A stretch of 64,000 nt of DNA from a virus, in IMG/VR virus record IMGVR_UViG_3300035698_003810, positions 20,550 through 84,549 of that record. One strand, written 5' to 3'. Each line of letters starts with the position of its first letter. Position 1 is the first letter of the stretch. The position numbers were made by a program, and so were the translations under genes. Positions 53,535-61,139 of this stretch are shown here, one piece after another. The notes below the pieces were generated by a model. That model did not search any database. It worked only from the letters and a program-made list of their open reading frames with translations, and had not been told where the DNA came from.

Positions 53535-54149
53535 ATGAAAGAGCAGATATTAAATAAGGATAAGATGAGTCCTGAATTAAAGAAGAGATTGGATAAAGCA
53601 AAAGACGATATTAAAAACGGCAACTTTAAATCATACTCTACAGTGGATGAATTGTTTGCAGATATGGAGAAAAGGCGTAGGTGGTGGCACTCACAATACT
53701 ATGCGTGTGTGAGATTCTTTGACAATTGGATAAATCCATCAACATGGGCATACCGTATTCATAGGTGGTATCTCTGGCTTTTCATTTGGGGATTCAACCC
53801 AAAGGATATATGGTCATTAGATTACACTATGTCAAAATGGATTGTTCCCCGTTTGAAAAGATTAAAAGAAGTTAAACATGGAGTTCCTACAATGTTGTAT
53901 GGTGACGAAGAATTACTTGCATCATATGAAAAGGAACATGGGAAACTTGAACTTGACAAATCAGAAGAGGAAGCCGAATTGATTTTCAATGAGAAGCTGT
54001 GGAAATTTGCAATGGATAAAATGATAAAGGCATTTGAGTTGACAATTGAAGACGTATCCGGCATATCAGATGATTATAAAAGAAATCAAAAACAAATGGC
54101 AGAGGGTTTAGAATATTTTGTTAAGTACTTCAATTGCCTATGGGATTAA
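53535..54149 (+). CDS. Conserved phage-type hypothetical protein (204 aa)
   Basis: The central segment (about 55-115) is very rich in Trp and Tyr: RRWWHSQYYACVRFF, WYLWLFIWGFNPKDIWSLDY, then SKWIVPRLKRLKEV. I recall the 'DIWSLDYT...LPRL' motif from hypothetical proteins of many phages, with no known function. The Trp-rich stretch could be membrane-associated. The C-terminal half is helical and acidic (GISDDYKRNQKQMAEGLEYF). Confidence 0.6.
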   Translation: MKEQILNKDKMSPELKKRLDKAKDDIKNGNFKSYSTVDELFADMEKRRRWWHSQYYACVRFFDNWINPSTWAYRIHRWYLWLFIWGFNPKDIWSLDYTMSKWIVPRLKRLKEVKHGVPTMLYGDEELLASYEKEHGKLELDKSEEEAELIFNEKLWKFAMDKMIKAFELTIEDVSGISDDYKRNQKQMAEGLEYFVKYFNCLWD

Positions 54150-54151
54150 TT

Positions 54152-54463
54152 ATGAATATATTTCAAAAAAAGAAAAAAGAAAATATAATTGCGATGTTTC
54201 GTTTACTTGGTGAGAAATACAATAAAATGAAAGACACGCAATTAAAAAAGGATTATCGTAGATTGATATATTTTATACAATCCGATAAAGGTGATTTGAA
54301 AAAAATATTAGAATCGATTGATAAAAAGATTAAGTTGTATAGCCTTGCACCAAGTAAAATAGTTGGTCTTGAAAATGAAGGTGTTGTTAAATTTTGGAAA
54401 CAAATTAAAACGATTATAATGAATGTATATATTGAAAATAAAAAACTCGATATGGGTTTATAA
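54152..54463 (+). CDS. Hypothetical helical protein (103 aa)
   Basis: The ATG at 54152 is preferred (GGGA seven bases upstream) over an in-frame start inside the previous gene. Basic and helical throughout, opening NIFQKKKKENIIAMF, with a heptad segment KGDLKKILESIDKKIKL. No motif recognised. Confidence 0.45.
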   Translation: MNIFQKKKKENIIAMFRLLGEKYNKMKDTQLKKDYRRLIYFIQSDKGDLKKILESIDKKIKLYSLAPSKIVGLENEGVVKFWKQIKTIIMNVYIENKKLDMGL

Positions 54464-54472
54464 GGAGGCCAC

Positions 54473-54751
54473 ATGGAATTATTTTTATTTATGGTTATCA
54501 TGATAATAGCTGTTGTTGGTTGTACGCTGTTGAGACGTAGAACACCACGTTTAATTCGTAATGCAAATTTGGTTTGTGGGAACACTTCTGTTCTTAATGT
54601 TTACCAGACAAATAAGAAAACTGTAGTCAAGGTTGGTGGTAAAAAATTCACTGGTAAAGGTAAATTTGAAATTGTGAATGGTGTTGTAAAAATTGGTGGT
54701 GAAGTAGTTGGTGAAACTGAAGATGATGGTAATTCAATAACAATAGGATAA
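54473..54751 (+). CDS. Small membrane or lipoprotein-like protein (92 aa)
   Basis: Residues 3-20 (LFLFMVIMIIAVVGCTLL) form a hydrophobic start; VVGC resembles a lipobox, but no positive residues precede it. After an RRR stretch comes a small beta-domain with repeated Gly/Lys (VVKVGGKKFTGKGKFEIVNG). Preceded by AAGGAGG. Likely anchored in the inner membrane; role unknown. Confidence 0.5.
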   Translation: MELFLFMVIMIIAVVGCTLLRRRTPRLIRNANLVCGNTSVLNVYQTNKKTVVKVGGKKFTGKGKFEIVNGVVKIGGEVVGETEDDGNSITIG

Positions 54752-54761
54752 GGAAGATAAC

Positions 54762-55019
54762 GTGGATAATAATTTTAAGTATTGTGAGAAGTGTGAAGAT
54801 GAAACGTATCACGTTGATGGTGAATGCAGACGTTGTGTAAATAAGAATAAAGTGATTGTTAATATACCAATGCACATTCTTGACACAATGGTAAGTAAAA
54901 CTGGCGCATATAAAATGTCTATCGATGAAGCAATTGACAGAACAGTAAATGCTGTTCGTAACGAAATTAAAGCAACATATTCTAATTGGAAAGAAGAAAC
55001 AGAGAAACGGGGTTGGTAA
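54762..55019 (+). CDS. Small zinc-ribbon protein (85 aa)
   Basis: GTG start after AAGGAAG. The N-terminus CEKCEDETYHVDGECRRC (8-25) has two CxxC pairs. The rest (KVIVNIPMHILDTMVSKTGA) is an alpha-helical unit resembling ribbon-helix-helix or toxin-antitoxin folds. The stop overlaps the start of the RlaP-like gene. A DNA- or protein-binding regulator is possible. Confidence 0.5.
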   Translation: MDNNFKYCEKCEDETYHVDGECRRCVNKNKVIVNIPMHILDTMVSKTGAYKMSIDEAIDRTVNAVRNEIKATYSNWKEETEKRGW

Positions 55020-55999
55020 TGGCTTACACTGATGAGTTTATTAAAAAAGGAAGATTCACTGAAGATGATATGTGGATGAGGGATAATTTGATTTGTGAAT
55101 GTGTCATGGGCAGTCAGGCATATGGTGTTGCTAACAAAGAATCTGATATTGATATTGTGGGAATCGTAATGAATCCTCATATGGAATTGTTTCCTCAAAA
55201 CTATAAGTTTGTTCGTGGGTTTGATAATCCACCAATATTTACAAATAAAGAATACAAACACGATGGTAAAATCGTTCTTGATAATGGTATTGATTGTGAG
55301 GGTGAATGGCATACGTTGTGTGACTTCTTTCATCTTGCTGGAATAAAGGGTTCTCCAAATCTATTGGAAACTCTTTTTGTCCGTAGACCACTTGTTAGTC
55401 ATCATGATAATAAAAACATCACATGGAGATTACGAGACAACAGGAGAATATTTTTGTCAATGAAAAATTTCCTTGGTTTAAAGGGATATGCCAATGGTCA
55501 ATTAATGCGTATGAAGCGTGGAGTTGACAGATGGAATAGAGAACACACATGTGATAACAGCAGACGTAGGGGATATTTTGAGAAATATGGTTATGATGTG
55601 AAGATGGCTTACCATCCTCTCCGTTTACTTGACAACCTCCATCAAATTATTACTACTAATGATATTGACTTGATGAGAAACAAAGACGAATGTCAAAGAA
55701 TGAGAGCCGGGGCGTGGGGAACATTTGAAGAGTTTGACAAATACGTCACTGGCAAGTTGAAAACTTTGGAAGAGTTGTCAATGAAATCAAACAAGTTGTC
55801 CATTGAGCCACAGTTCCAAGCATTGAAGCAACTACTCCTTGAGTGTATTGAGGATTGGTATGGTTCTGGTGAGGCATATCAACAAGCACAGGATGAGTAT
55901 GCATCTGTTAAAGAGTTGCGTGTACATCTTAATCGTATTGAGAAAAAGGTTGACTCATTGGATAAGGTTAAGTTTGGTGATGGAAAGTGGGCTGAATGA
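55019..55999 (+). CDS. RlaP-like nucleotidyltransferase
   Basis: 326 residues from the ATG at 55019. MGSQAYGVANKESDIDIVGI (30-49) holds the GS...D-x-D site of the polymerase-beta-type nucleotidyltransferase fold, in the arrangement of the RlaP family. NLLETLF and KGYANGQL segments, also typical of the family, follow. Such enzymes are found in phages and may act in RNA repair or modification, but substrates are not known. It lies between a zinc-ribbon gene and a membrane-protein gene. Confidence 0.78.
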   Translation: MAYTDEFIKKGRFTEDDMWMRDNLICECVMGSQAYGVANKESDIDIVGIVMNPHMELFPQNYKFVRGFDNPPIFTNKEYKHDGKIVLDNGIDCEGEWHTLCDFFHLAGIKGSPNLLETLFVRRPLVSHHDNKNITWRLRDNRRIFLSMKNFLGLKGYANGQLMRMKRGVDRWNREHTCDNSRRRGYFEKYGYDVKMAYHPLRLLDNLHQIITTNDIDLMRNKDECQRMRAGAWGTFEEFDKYVTGKLKTLEELSMKSNKLSIEPQFQALKQLLLECIEDWYGSGEAYQQAQDEYASVKELRVHLNRIEKKVDSLDKVKFGDGKWAE

Positions 56000-56388
56000 A
56001 AATTAGATTTAGATTCAGATACAACGGTCTATTAATTACGTGTATTGTACTTGGTGTCGTTGCATTCTTTCAGCAAGCACAAATAGTATACTTACATAAT
56101 ACGATGACAAACATCCAAGATTCAATACCATCGGTTGGTGATTGGGAAAAGCATAGCCAATTCATGAATCGGAGATGTAATTTGATTGAATTTCAAATAC
56201 AAGATGTGTATGCAACTGCATCAACGGCATATGATATTGCATATGGTAATACTGGTAAGGGTATAAATAATAGTGAATGGATGGTTGGAAAGACTACTGA
56301 GGAAATCAGTAGAATATTACTTGAAAAACGAGACGCAGACCGTGAGAAATATATAAAGATGTTAGATAATAAGGGCGGTGAAAAGTAA
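55996..56388 (+). CDS. Single-pass membrane protein (130 aa)
   Basis: A basic N-terminus (KIRFRFRYNG) is followed by one membrane helix (12-30, LLITCIVLGVVAFF), then about 95 residues. By charge the bulk is likely periplasmic. It contains two Cys and a helical end (EISRILLEKRDADREKYIKM). The start overlaps the stop of the RlaP-like gene. It may be a spanin-like or lysis-inhibition protein; nothing specific is seen. Confidence 0.5.
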   Translation: MKIRFRFRYNGLLITCIVLGVVAFFQQAQIVYLHNTMTNIQDSIPSVGDWEKHSQFMNRRCNLIEFQIQDVYATASTAYDIAYGNTGKGINNSEWMVGKTTEEISRILLEKRDADREKYIKMLDNKGGEK

Positions 56389-56391
56389 CAA

Positions 56392-56535
56392 ATGGGAAAG
56401 AGTTTTAGAAGTAGCAATACGGATGATGGGTTTAAAAAAATCAAGAGTATTGACAAAAAGAAAAAGAACCGTAAAAATGACAAGGTGAAAACCGAAGGTT
56501 ATATACGAGAGAATAATAGAATGCATCAATACTAA
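56392..56535 (+). CDS. Small basic protein (47 aa)
   Basis: A short frame opening MGKSFRSSNTDDGF, with a run of Lys/Arg (KKKKNRKNDK) in the middle. It follows a gene that ends GGEK, four bases before its start. Strongly basic and likely disordered; nucleic-acid binding is a guess. No long alternative frame in the interval. Confidence 0.4.
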   Translation: MGKSFRSSNTDDGFKKIKSIDKKKKNRKNDKVKTEGYIRENNRMHQY

Positions 56536-56556
56536 CTTTTTTCAAAGGACATCACT

Positions 56557-56793
56557 ATGGAATTCGAAGATTTTATTCACAGTGAAGTTGAAAAAATTAA
56601 AATTGACAAATGGATTGAAGGTAAAAAAATACACAGAGACCCCGGAGTTGAATTTGAAATGATGTGGGTTAATAGTAATGCTAAAAATTATAGAGATGCT
56701 TGGTGTAAATCTAAATGTAGAACGTGTAAGAATTGTCAACGGTGTGGTTATAATGTGATTAGTGCTTGTGATAATTATGAGGAAATGGTATGA
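56557..56793 (+). CDS. Cys-rich small protein (78 aa)
   Basis: The last 30 residues hold six cysteines in a CKSKCRTCKNCQRCG cluster plus one more near the end (SACDNY). This could bind one or two zinc ions. The N-terminal half is acidic with HSEVEKIKIDKWIEGKKI. The spacing does not match a named zinc-finger family that I know. It ends just before a late promoter. Confidence 0.5.
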   Translation: MEFEDFIHSEVEKIKIDKWIEGKKIHRDPGVEFEMMWVNSNAKNYRDAWCKSKCRTCKNCQRCGYNVISACDNYEEMV

Positions 56794-56795
56794 AA

Positions 56796-56803
56796 TATAA
56801 ATA
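56796..56803 (+). promoter_or_regulatory. T4-type late promoter box overlapping a ribosome-site hairpin
   Basis: Exact TATAAATA. Its last bases are part of the left arm of the hairpin described next. A late transcript would begin near 56809, past the left arm. Confidence 0.65.
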
Positions 56804-56843
56804 CTCCTGAGTTTAAATAATAGTTTAACCGGGGGTATTTTTT
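56799..56843 (+). promoter_or_regulatory. Hairpin masking the patatin ribosome site, with U-run
   Basis: AAATACTCC (56799-56807) pairs with GGGGTATTT (56832-56840), with one T-G pair. The right arm contains the GGGGG ribosome site (56831-56835) of the gene starting at 56844, and a T-run follows the stem. In readthrough RNA this would both act as a terminator and hide the ribosome site. RNA from the late box would lack the left arm. Confidence 0.65.
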
Positions 56844-57758
56844 ATGATTAAAAAAGTATTATGTTTAAAAGGTGGTGGAGCAAAAGGTTATGCTCAACTG
56901 CAAGTACTGAAAGCACTGGAAAAAGAATATGGCAAACCATTACATGAAGTTTATGATTTAATTGCCGGGACATCTGTGGGTGCTATCAATGCTGCATTAA
57001 TATCAACAGGTAAATTTTCAATGGATGAACTTGAAAAAATTTACCCAAGCGTATTAAAGAAAGTGTTTACTAAAAAATGGTATAGAGTTAAGAAACCTAA
57101 ATACCAAAGAAAATATTTTGAAAAAGAATGGAGTAAATTGGTAGGAACATCGTTTACAATGGGAGACTCCAAGACTAAGTTGATGTTAACTTCTGTAGAT
57201 TTGGTTAAGGATATAAATCATTTCTTTAAAAGCTGGCATTCAGAAATGTCAAAAGAGAAAATGGTTGACATTGTTTGTCGCTCATTTGCAGCACCAATGT
57301 ATTTTGGTCACATAGTTGACAAGAAGAATAAGATGGTGTGGTCTGATGGTGGCGTTGGAAATGCAAATCTTCCTTTAAATGAAGTTAAGACTCAAATTGA
57401 ATCATTCAAGTGGTATGATTTTCCGGGCAAAGGTGATAATCAGATACAAGTAGATGCTGTTGGTTGTTTGTATCATGACCCACACCATAAGTTCAGTGAT
57501 GTGTCAAAAGATAGATGGTTGAAACAGGTGATTGATTTTATGAATCCTGCTGGTGGCGGTTTGGCAAGGGTACAAAGTTCTCAAGACCAAGTGCGTATGA
57601 TGGAGTATCTATCAAGAAAAAATTCAAACATAACATTTAGATTTTGGGATAAGGACATTCCTAAAAAATTTGACAAATTAGATGGTATTAAGTATTTGCG
57701 TGAGTATAAAAAATATGGAATTGAAATGGCAAAGAAACCTTTACTTGATTTAGTGTAG
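56844..57758 (+). CDS. Patatin-like phospholipase
   Basis: 304 residues. GGGAKG (10-15) forms the oxyanion hole, GTSVG (42-46) carries the catalytic Ser44, and the catalytic Asp is Asp169 in SDGG. The family order is complete, so activity is expected. No signal peptide, so it acts inside the cell, probably cleaving acyl chains of host phospholipids. Such an enzyme could remodel the membrane late in infection or help lysis. Its expression is likely restricted to late transcripts by the overlapping promoter and hairpin. Confidence 0.9.
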   Translation: MIKKVLCLKGGGAKGYAQLQVLKALEKEYGKPLHEVYDLIAGTSVGAINAALISTGKFSMDELEKIYPSVLKKVFTKKWYRVKKPKYQRKYFEKEWSKLVGTSFTMGDSKTKLMLTSVDLVKDINHFFKSWHSEMSKEKMVDIVCRSFAAPMYFGHIVDKKNKMVWSDGGVGNANLPLNEVKTQIESFKWYDFPGKGDNQIQVDAVGCLYHDPHHKFSDVSKDRWLKQVIDFMNPAGGGLARVQSSQDQVRMMEYLSRKNSNITFRFWDKDIPKKFDKLDGIKYLREYKKYGIEMAKKPLLDLV

Positions 57759-57774
57759 AATCGAAGGAGAAACC

Positions 57775-58164
57775 TTGACTACAAAATTGGTTACTGATAC
57801 AAACGAACGAAGCAAACAACAAGAAATGAAATTGAAGATTTGTCAATTTCCCAAGTGTAAAAAAGAATTTTTAGGAAGAGGTAAAACCAAATATTGTACA
57901 GAACACCGTAAACAAAAATATAAAAAGTTTTTGTATCAACGTCCTATAAGCAATGGCATTGGTGAAGCCAATGTCGTTGTTAAACATAAGCAAAGTAAAG
58001 CCGTTAAGGTTACACGTGTTTGTGGGTTGGATGGGTGTGAGTTTGAATATGAAATTACTCTTATTCCTAATCAAACAATATATCCTAAATTTTGTATTGA
58101 ACATCGAAATAAATACAAACGAGGTTATTTTATTAACAAACGGACTAAAGAGAATGAAATATAA
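57775..58164 (+). CDS. Duplicated zinc-finger-like protein (129 aa)
   Basis: TTG start after GAAGGAG. Two similar units: CQFPKCKKEF...KYCTEHRKQKYK (about 23-51) and CGLDGCEFEY...KFCIEHRNKYK (about 82-116). Each has C-x4-C, then C-x-x-H. This spacing would bind one zinc each. The linker is basic. It resembles small DNA- or RNA-binding phage regulators. Its end overlaps the metallopeptidase gene by 11 bases. Confidence 0.6.
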   Translation: MTTKLVTDTNERSKQQEMKLKICQFPKCKKEFLGRGKTKYCTEHRKQKYKKFLYQRPISNGIGEANVVVKHKQSKAVKVTRVCGLDGCEFEYEITLIPNQTIYPKFCIEHRNKYKRGYFINKRTKENEI

Positions 58165-58792
58165 AGAATGCCCAATATTACTGAGAACTGCACCCGGTGA
58201 AGTGTTAATTGCCAATTCTTTAATTAAGCGGTTCAAAGAACAGAACAAAGTGGATTTTGATTTAACAATTAATATTGATTTTTTATTAGAGGATAGCGGT
58301 GTATACATTCCATCCAAGAAACATAACATATATGTCAATCCTGATATGGCTATGTATACCACAGAAGATGATGCAGTCACAACTAAAAGTTATCATGGTT
58401 ATATAAATGATTGTTCGTTATTAGGAAACGTGATGCATGAGTTCGGCCACTTCTTATGTTATGAACCTTACAACGGAATAGTGGATGAATATAAAAAAGA
58501 TTTCCCAATCCAAAAAGATAGATTATATCTTTGTGCGTATTCAAATGAAACCATAGATGAAGAGATGGCAGAAATTATTAGATTGTATTTTTTGAATCCT
58601 CTATTGTTAAAATTGATAAACGAGAAAACGTATAAATTTTTTAGAAAGAAATTTAAATCTCCATCACCAACTTCACAAAGACACACAATTCAAATGGTTG
58701 ATGATTTCCCAATAACAATTAAAAATGAACTATATGATAAATGGAATATTGCTCATGATGTTAATATTGATAAAATTATAAAAGTGGGGTAA
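58154..58792 (+). CDS. HExxH zinc metallopeptidase
   Basis: 212 residues from the ATG at 58154; an in-frame start 201 bases upstream would run inside the zinc-finger gene. HEFGH (95-99) is the zinc site, and DEEMAE (135-140) offers the third ligand about 40 residues on, as in gluzincins and lethal-factor-like folds. No signal peptide; it would act on host or phage proteins in the cytoplasm. It is the second zinc protease in the window, unrelated to the SprT-like one. Substrate unknown. Confidence 0.78.
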   Translation: MKYKECPILLRTAPGEVLIANSLIKRFKEQNKVDFDLTINIDFLLEDSGVYIPSKKHNIYVNPDMAMYTTEDDAVTTKSYHGYINDCSLLGNVMHEFGHFLCYEPYNGIVDEYKKDFPIQKDRLYLCAYSNETIDEEMAEIIRLYFLNPLLLKLINEKTYKFFRKKFKSPSPTSQRHTIQMVDDFPITIKNELYDKWNIAHDVNIDKIIKVG

Positions 58793-58797
58793 ATAAT

Positions 58798-59052
58798 ATG
58801 GAATATAATGACGATGAAAAAATAAAAGTTCAAGTATTGCGAGTAGGTATTAACAATAATAAAAAAATCATTGTTGAAGCTAACCATGAAATGTTTAATG
58901 AAATGGAAGATATTGAGGCACTATATCTTTTAATCGGTGTATTAGAAGGACAAAAAATTAGATTACATGATAGAATTTGTGAAATTGAAATGGATAATAC
59001 AATCGAAGATGACGATGAGGAGTCAGGGAATAATAAATATGGGCTTTTTTAA
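58798..59052 (+). CDS. Acidic hypothetical protein (84 aa)
   Basis: Not recognised. An alpha/beta start (KIKVQVLRVGINNNKKIIVE), a helix (MEDIEALYLLIGVLEGQKIR) and a Glu/Asp tail. It could be a small regulator or anti-host protein. Starts five bases after the metallopeptidase stop with no clear ribosome site, suggesting translational coupling. Confidence 0.5.
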   Translation: MEYNDDEKIKVQVLRVGINNNKKIIVEANHEMFNEMEDIEALYLLIGVLEGQKIRLHDRICEIEMDNTIEDDDEESGNNKYGLF

Positions 59053-59061
59053 TATTAGGTA

Positions 59062-59091
59062 TTGACTTTTTATATTACCACCGTATATATT
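59062..59091 (+). promoter_or_regulatory. Sigma-70-like promoter
   Basis: TTGACT (59062-59067), 18 bases, TATATT (59086-59091); TATATA at a 16-base spacing is an alternative. It lies 41 bases before the small gene at 59132. Confidence 0.65.
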
Positions 59092-59131
59092 ATTACCACA
59101 TTGATTATGATACGAATTGAAAAGGGAGCAA

Positions 59132-59368
59132 ATGGAAATTAAAGAAAATTGGAAGCCGGTATATATCAAACCTGAAGATTTTAGGTATTGGCCTAAAATC
59201 CGGGAAGCATACAATTCTCCAGACATGCAGTATGAAAGCACCAATGGAGAACCTGCATTTAAGAGAGTGTTATATAAAGGTATAAAAAATCCACCAATTT
59301 TTCTTGTTGTTGTTGAATTTCAAAGCGAGAACCAATCAATGATTAATGTCTTTGAAATACTGTCATAA
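59132..59368 (+). CDS. Small early hypothetical protein (78 aa)
   Basis: The ATG at 59132 follows GGGAG; an in-frame TTG at 59117 overlaps that site. It has a Trp/Pro-rich start (KENWKPVYIKPEDFRYWPKI) and a beta-strand end (PPIFLVVVEF). It stands alone between two early-type promoters, which is typical of small host-takeover proteins, but no function is recognisable. Confidence 0.5.
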   Translation: MEIKENWKPVYIKPEDFRYWPKIREAYNSPDMQYESTNGEPAFKRVLYKGIKNPPIFLVVVEFQSENQSMINVFEILS

Positions 59369-59385
59369 AAAAGTTGAGAAATAAC

Positions 59386-59414
59386 TTGACATGAAATTGG
59401 GACTAAATTATATT
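59386..59414 (+). promoter_or_regulatory. Consensus sigma-70 promoter
   Basis: TTGACA (59386-59391), 17 bases, TATATT (59409-59414). The best early promoter in the window. The transcript leader starts with the same TATCAAAAAACAAA as that of the CCA gene. Confidence 0.85.
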
Positions 59415-59466
59415 AAGGTATCAAAAAACAAAAAGTAAAAAACAAACAAATTGAGGAGGATACAAT

Positions 59467-59778
59467 ATGCCATCAGTAATTATGTTAAAGTTGTTCTTGT
59501 TATTAATTCTATTAGCTGTACTTTATGGGTTGTATAAAGTGGTAGTATCTCTGTTTTCTTCTGTTGATAAAGATGTAGCTATTAAAAACAGAAAAGACGA
59601 AATCAAAGATACTGCTAATATAGTATCCGACATCCAAAAATTTCAAAAGAAAAATCGTGATGATATTGAAGCGGAGAAAAAGAATGATGAAAGTATTTAT
59701 GCATTTATAAACAATGAAACTATTAACTCTACTGAGGAGAAAGGAGAACCAAAAATAAACCTCGAAAAATCAGAGTGA
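59467..59778 (+). CDS. Small membrane protein before band-7 gene (103 aa)
   Basis: Residues 5-28 (IMLKLFLLLILLAVLYGLYK) form one membrane helix near the N-terminus. The rest is a charged, helical cytoplasmic tail (DIQKFQKKNRDDIEAEKKND). It has a GAGGAGG site. It shares an early promoter with the band-7 protein 76 bases on, so it may be its membrane partner or regulator. Confidence 0.55.
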   Translation: MPSVIMLKLFLLLILLAVLYGLYKVVVSLFSSVDKDVAIKNRKDEIKDTANIVSDIQKFQKKNRDDIEAEKKNDESIYAFINNETINSTEEKGEPKINLEKSE

Positions 59779-59853
59779 TATAAAATCATGTGTTGAAATA
59801 AACACACACAATCGTTCGTAAACTAAATTTGAATTTATTGAAAAGGAGTCATT

Positions 59854-61050
59854 ATGACAAAAGGCGAAATTTTTAAAGGTACTATAATAGTCGGTCTCGT
59901 TGCTGTAGTTATTGCTATCTTCGTTGGTTTTAGTTCAATCACAGAATTCATCGACAATGATGAGTACGCTATTCACCAATCAGCAATTAAAGGTAAATTG
60001 ACAGTATGGAACTCACCGGGTTTACATTGGCAGTGGTTTGGTAAAGTAGTTACATATAAAAAACAGGGTGACATATACTTATCTGCCGATGCTCTTGATG
60101 GTGGTAATGGTGATGACGTTCAGGCTGTAAGAGTACAATTCCCGGATGGACATGCCGACATTGATGTTGTTACACGTTATCAACTATCATTGAATGAAGA
60201 CATTCAGAAATCTCTTTACCAACAAATTGGTAATGAAGAAGCAATCACACGTCTCATGAGACAGCAAATCCTTGAAGCTGTAGGACAGGTTGGCCCTCTC
60301 ATGTTAAGTTCTGATGCATACGCTGACCGTAGACCTGACATTGCCCGTCTCGGTAGAGAAATGACATTGATTGGTATTTATGCTGCTGGTGTGACACGTG
60401 ATACTACTGGCTACGATAAAGATAAAAATCCTATCCTTATTAAACAGTATGGCGTTCTCATGGAAAATAACAAAGCAGTTGTAACGAAAGAATCTATACT
60501 TGCTGATTATGCAATATCATTTCCAGTGTTTAACTGCAAAGGTATGAAGTTTGATAGTAAAACAGTTGCCTTAATCGAAGCGAAGAAAGATGCCAAGAAA
60601 GCAAAGCAGGACGCTATTACAGCATTTGAAAACGGTCAGGCTAAAGTTGCTACTGAAAAAGCTACACAGGAAGTTGAAAAAATCAAACAAGTTACTATTG
60701 CTGAGAAAGAAAAAGATGTTGCGGTACTTAACGCTACGAGAAAGAAAGAAGTTGCAGAGCTTGCAGCACTTGAAGCAAAAGAAAAGAAGAAAGCAAAAGT
60801 ACTCATGGCACAAGCTAAGAAAGCTGAACTTGACATCGCTGATGGTCTTTCAGAACTTGCTAAGTATACCATTGACAAACAGACAGAAGCTACAATCGAA
60901 TCTGCTAAATTCTATTCCAAATGGGTTGGCCCTCAGATAGTTGTAACTGGTCAGGGTGGCGGTTCAGGTGGAAGTGGTCTTGGTGATGTACTGATGCTTG
61001 AACGCTATCAGGCAATGCTTAAGAACAAATCTGAAATTGGTGTTAAATAA
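59854..61050 (+). CDS. SPFH/band-7 (prohibitin-like) membrane protein
   Basis: 398 residues. A membrane helix at about 8-26 (TIIVGLVAVVIAIFVGF) is followed by the SPFH domain (about 30-200): NDEYAIHQSAIKGKLTVW, SPGLHWQWFGKV, DIDVVTRYQLSL. Residues 225-330 form a long Ala/Lys/Glu coiled coil (AKQDAITAFENGQAKVATEK), and a Gly-rich segment lies near 370. The layout is that of stomatin/prohibitin-type scaffolds, which form ring or cage oligomers on membranes and regulate proteases. In phages such proteins may guard or remodel the host membrane, as T4 rII or lysis-control proteins do; that is inference. Base composition is richer in C than its neighbours, hinting at transfer. Confidence 0.85.
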   Translation: MTKGEIFKGTIIVGLVAVVIAIFVGFSSITEFIDNDEYAIHQSAIKGKLTVWNSPGLHWQWFGKVVTYKKQGDIYLSADALDGGNGDDVQAVRVQFPDGHADIDVVTRYQLSLNEDIQKSLYQQIGNEEAITRLMRQQILEAVGQVGPLMLSSDAYADRRPDIARLGREMTLIGIYAAGVTRDTTGYDKDKNPILIKQYGVLMENNKAVVTKESILADYAISFPVFNCKGMKFDSKTVALIEAKKDAKKAKQDAITAFENGQAKVATEKATQEVEKIKQVTIAEKEKDVAVLNATRKKEVAELAALEAKEKKKAKVLMAQAKKAELDIADGLSELAKYTIDKQTEATIESAKFYSKWVGPQIVVTGQGGGSGGSGLGDVLMLERYQAMLKNKSEIGVK

Positions 61051-61070
61051 GAAGCCGGGAATGAAGAACA

Positions 61071-61078
61071 TATAAATA
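61071..61078 (+). promoter_or_regulatory. T4-type late promoter abutting a terminator
   Basis: Exact TATAAATA ending two bases before the stem of the terminator at 61080. The expected start (near 61084) is in the left arm, so late transcripts would not form the full stem. Confidence 0.6.
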
Positions 61079-61079
61079 T

Positions 61080-61112
61080 AAAAAGGCACGGCTATTATAG
61101 CTGTGCCTTTTT
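61080..61112 (+). terminator. Rho-independent terminator after the band-7 gene
   Basis: GGCACGGCT (61084-61092) pairs with AGCTGTGCC (61098-61106), one G-T pair, extended by A-T pairs, and is followed by TTTTTT. Loop ATTAT. A strong site that would stop the early transcript. Confidence 0.9.
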
Positions 61113-61139
61113 TCTAATTTTAATTGAATGGAGTTTATC

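Noticed and set aside
57953-58153. N-terminal extension of the metallopeptidase frame
   Set aside because: It lies entirely inside the zinc-finger gene in another frame; the ATG at 58154 gives the normal overlap.
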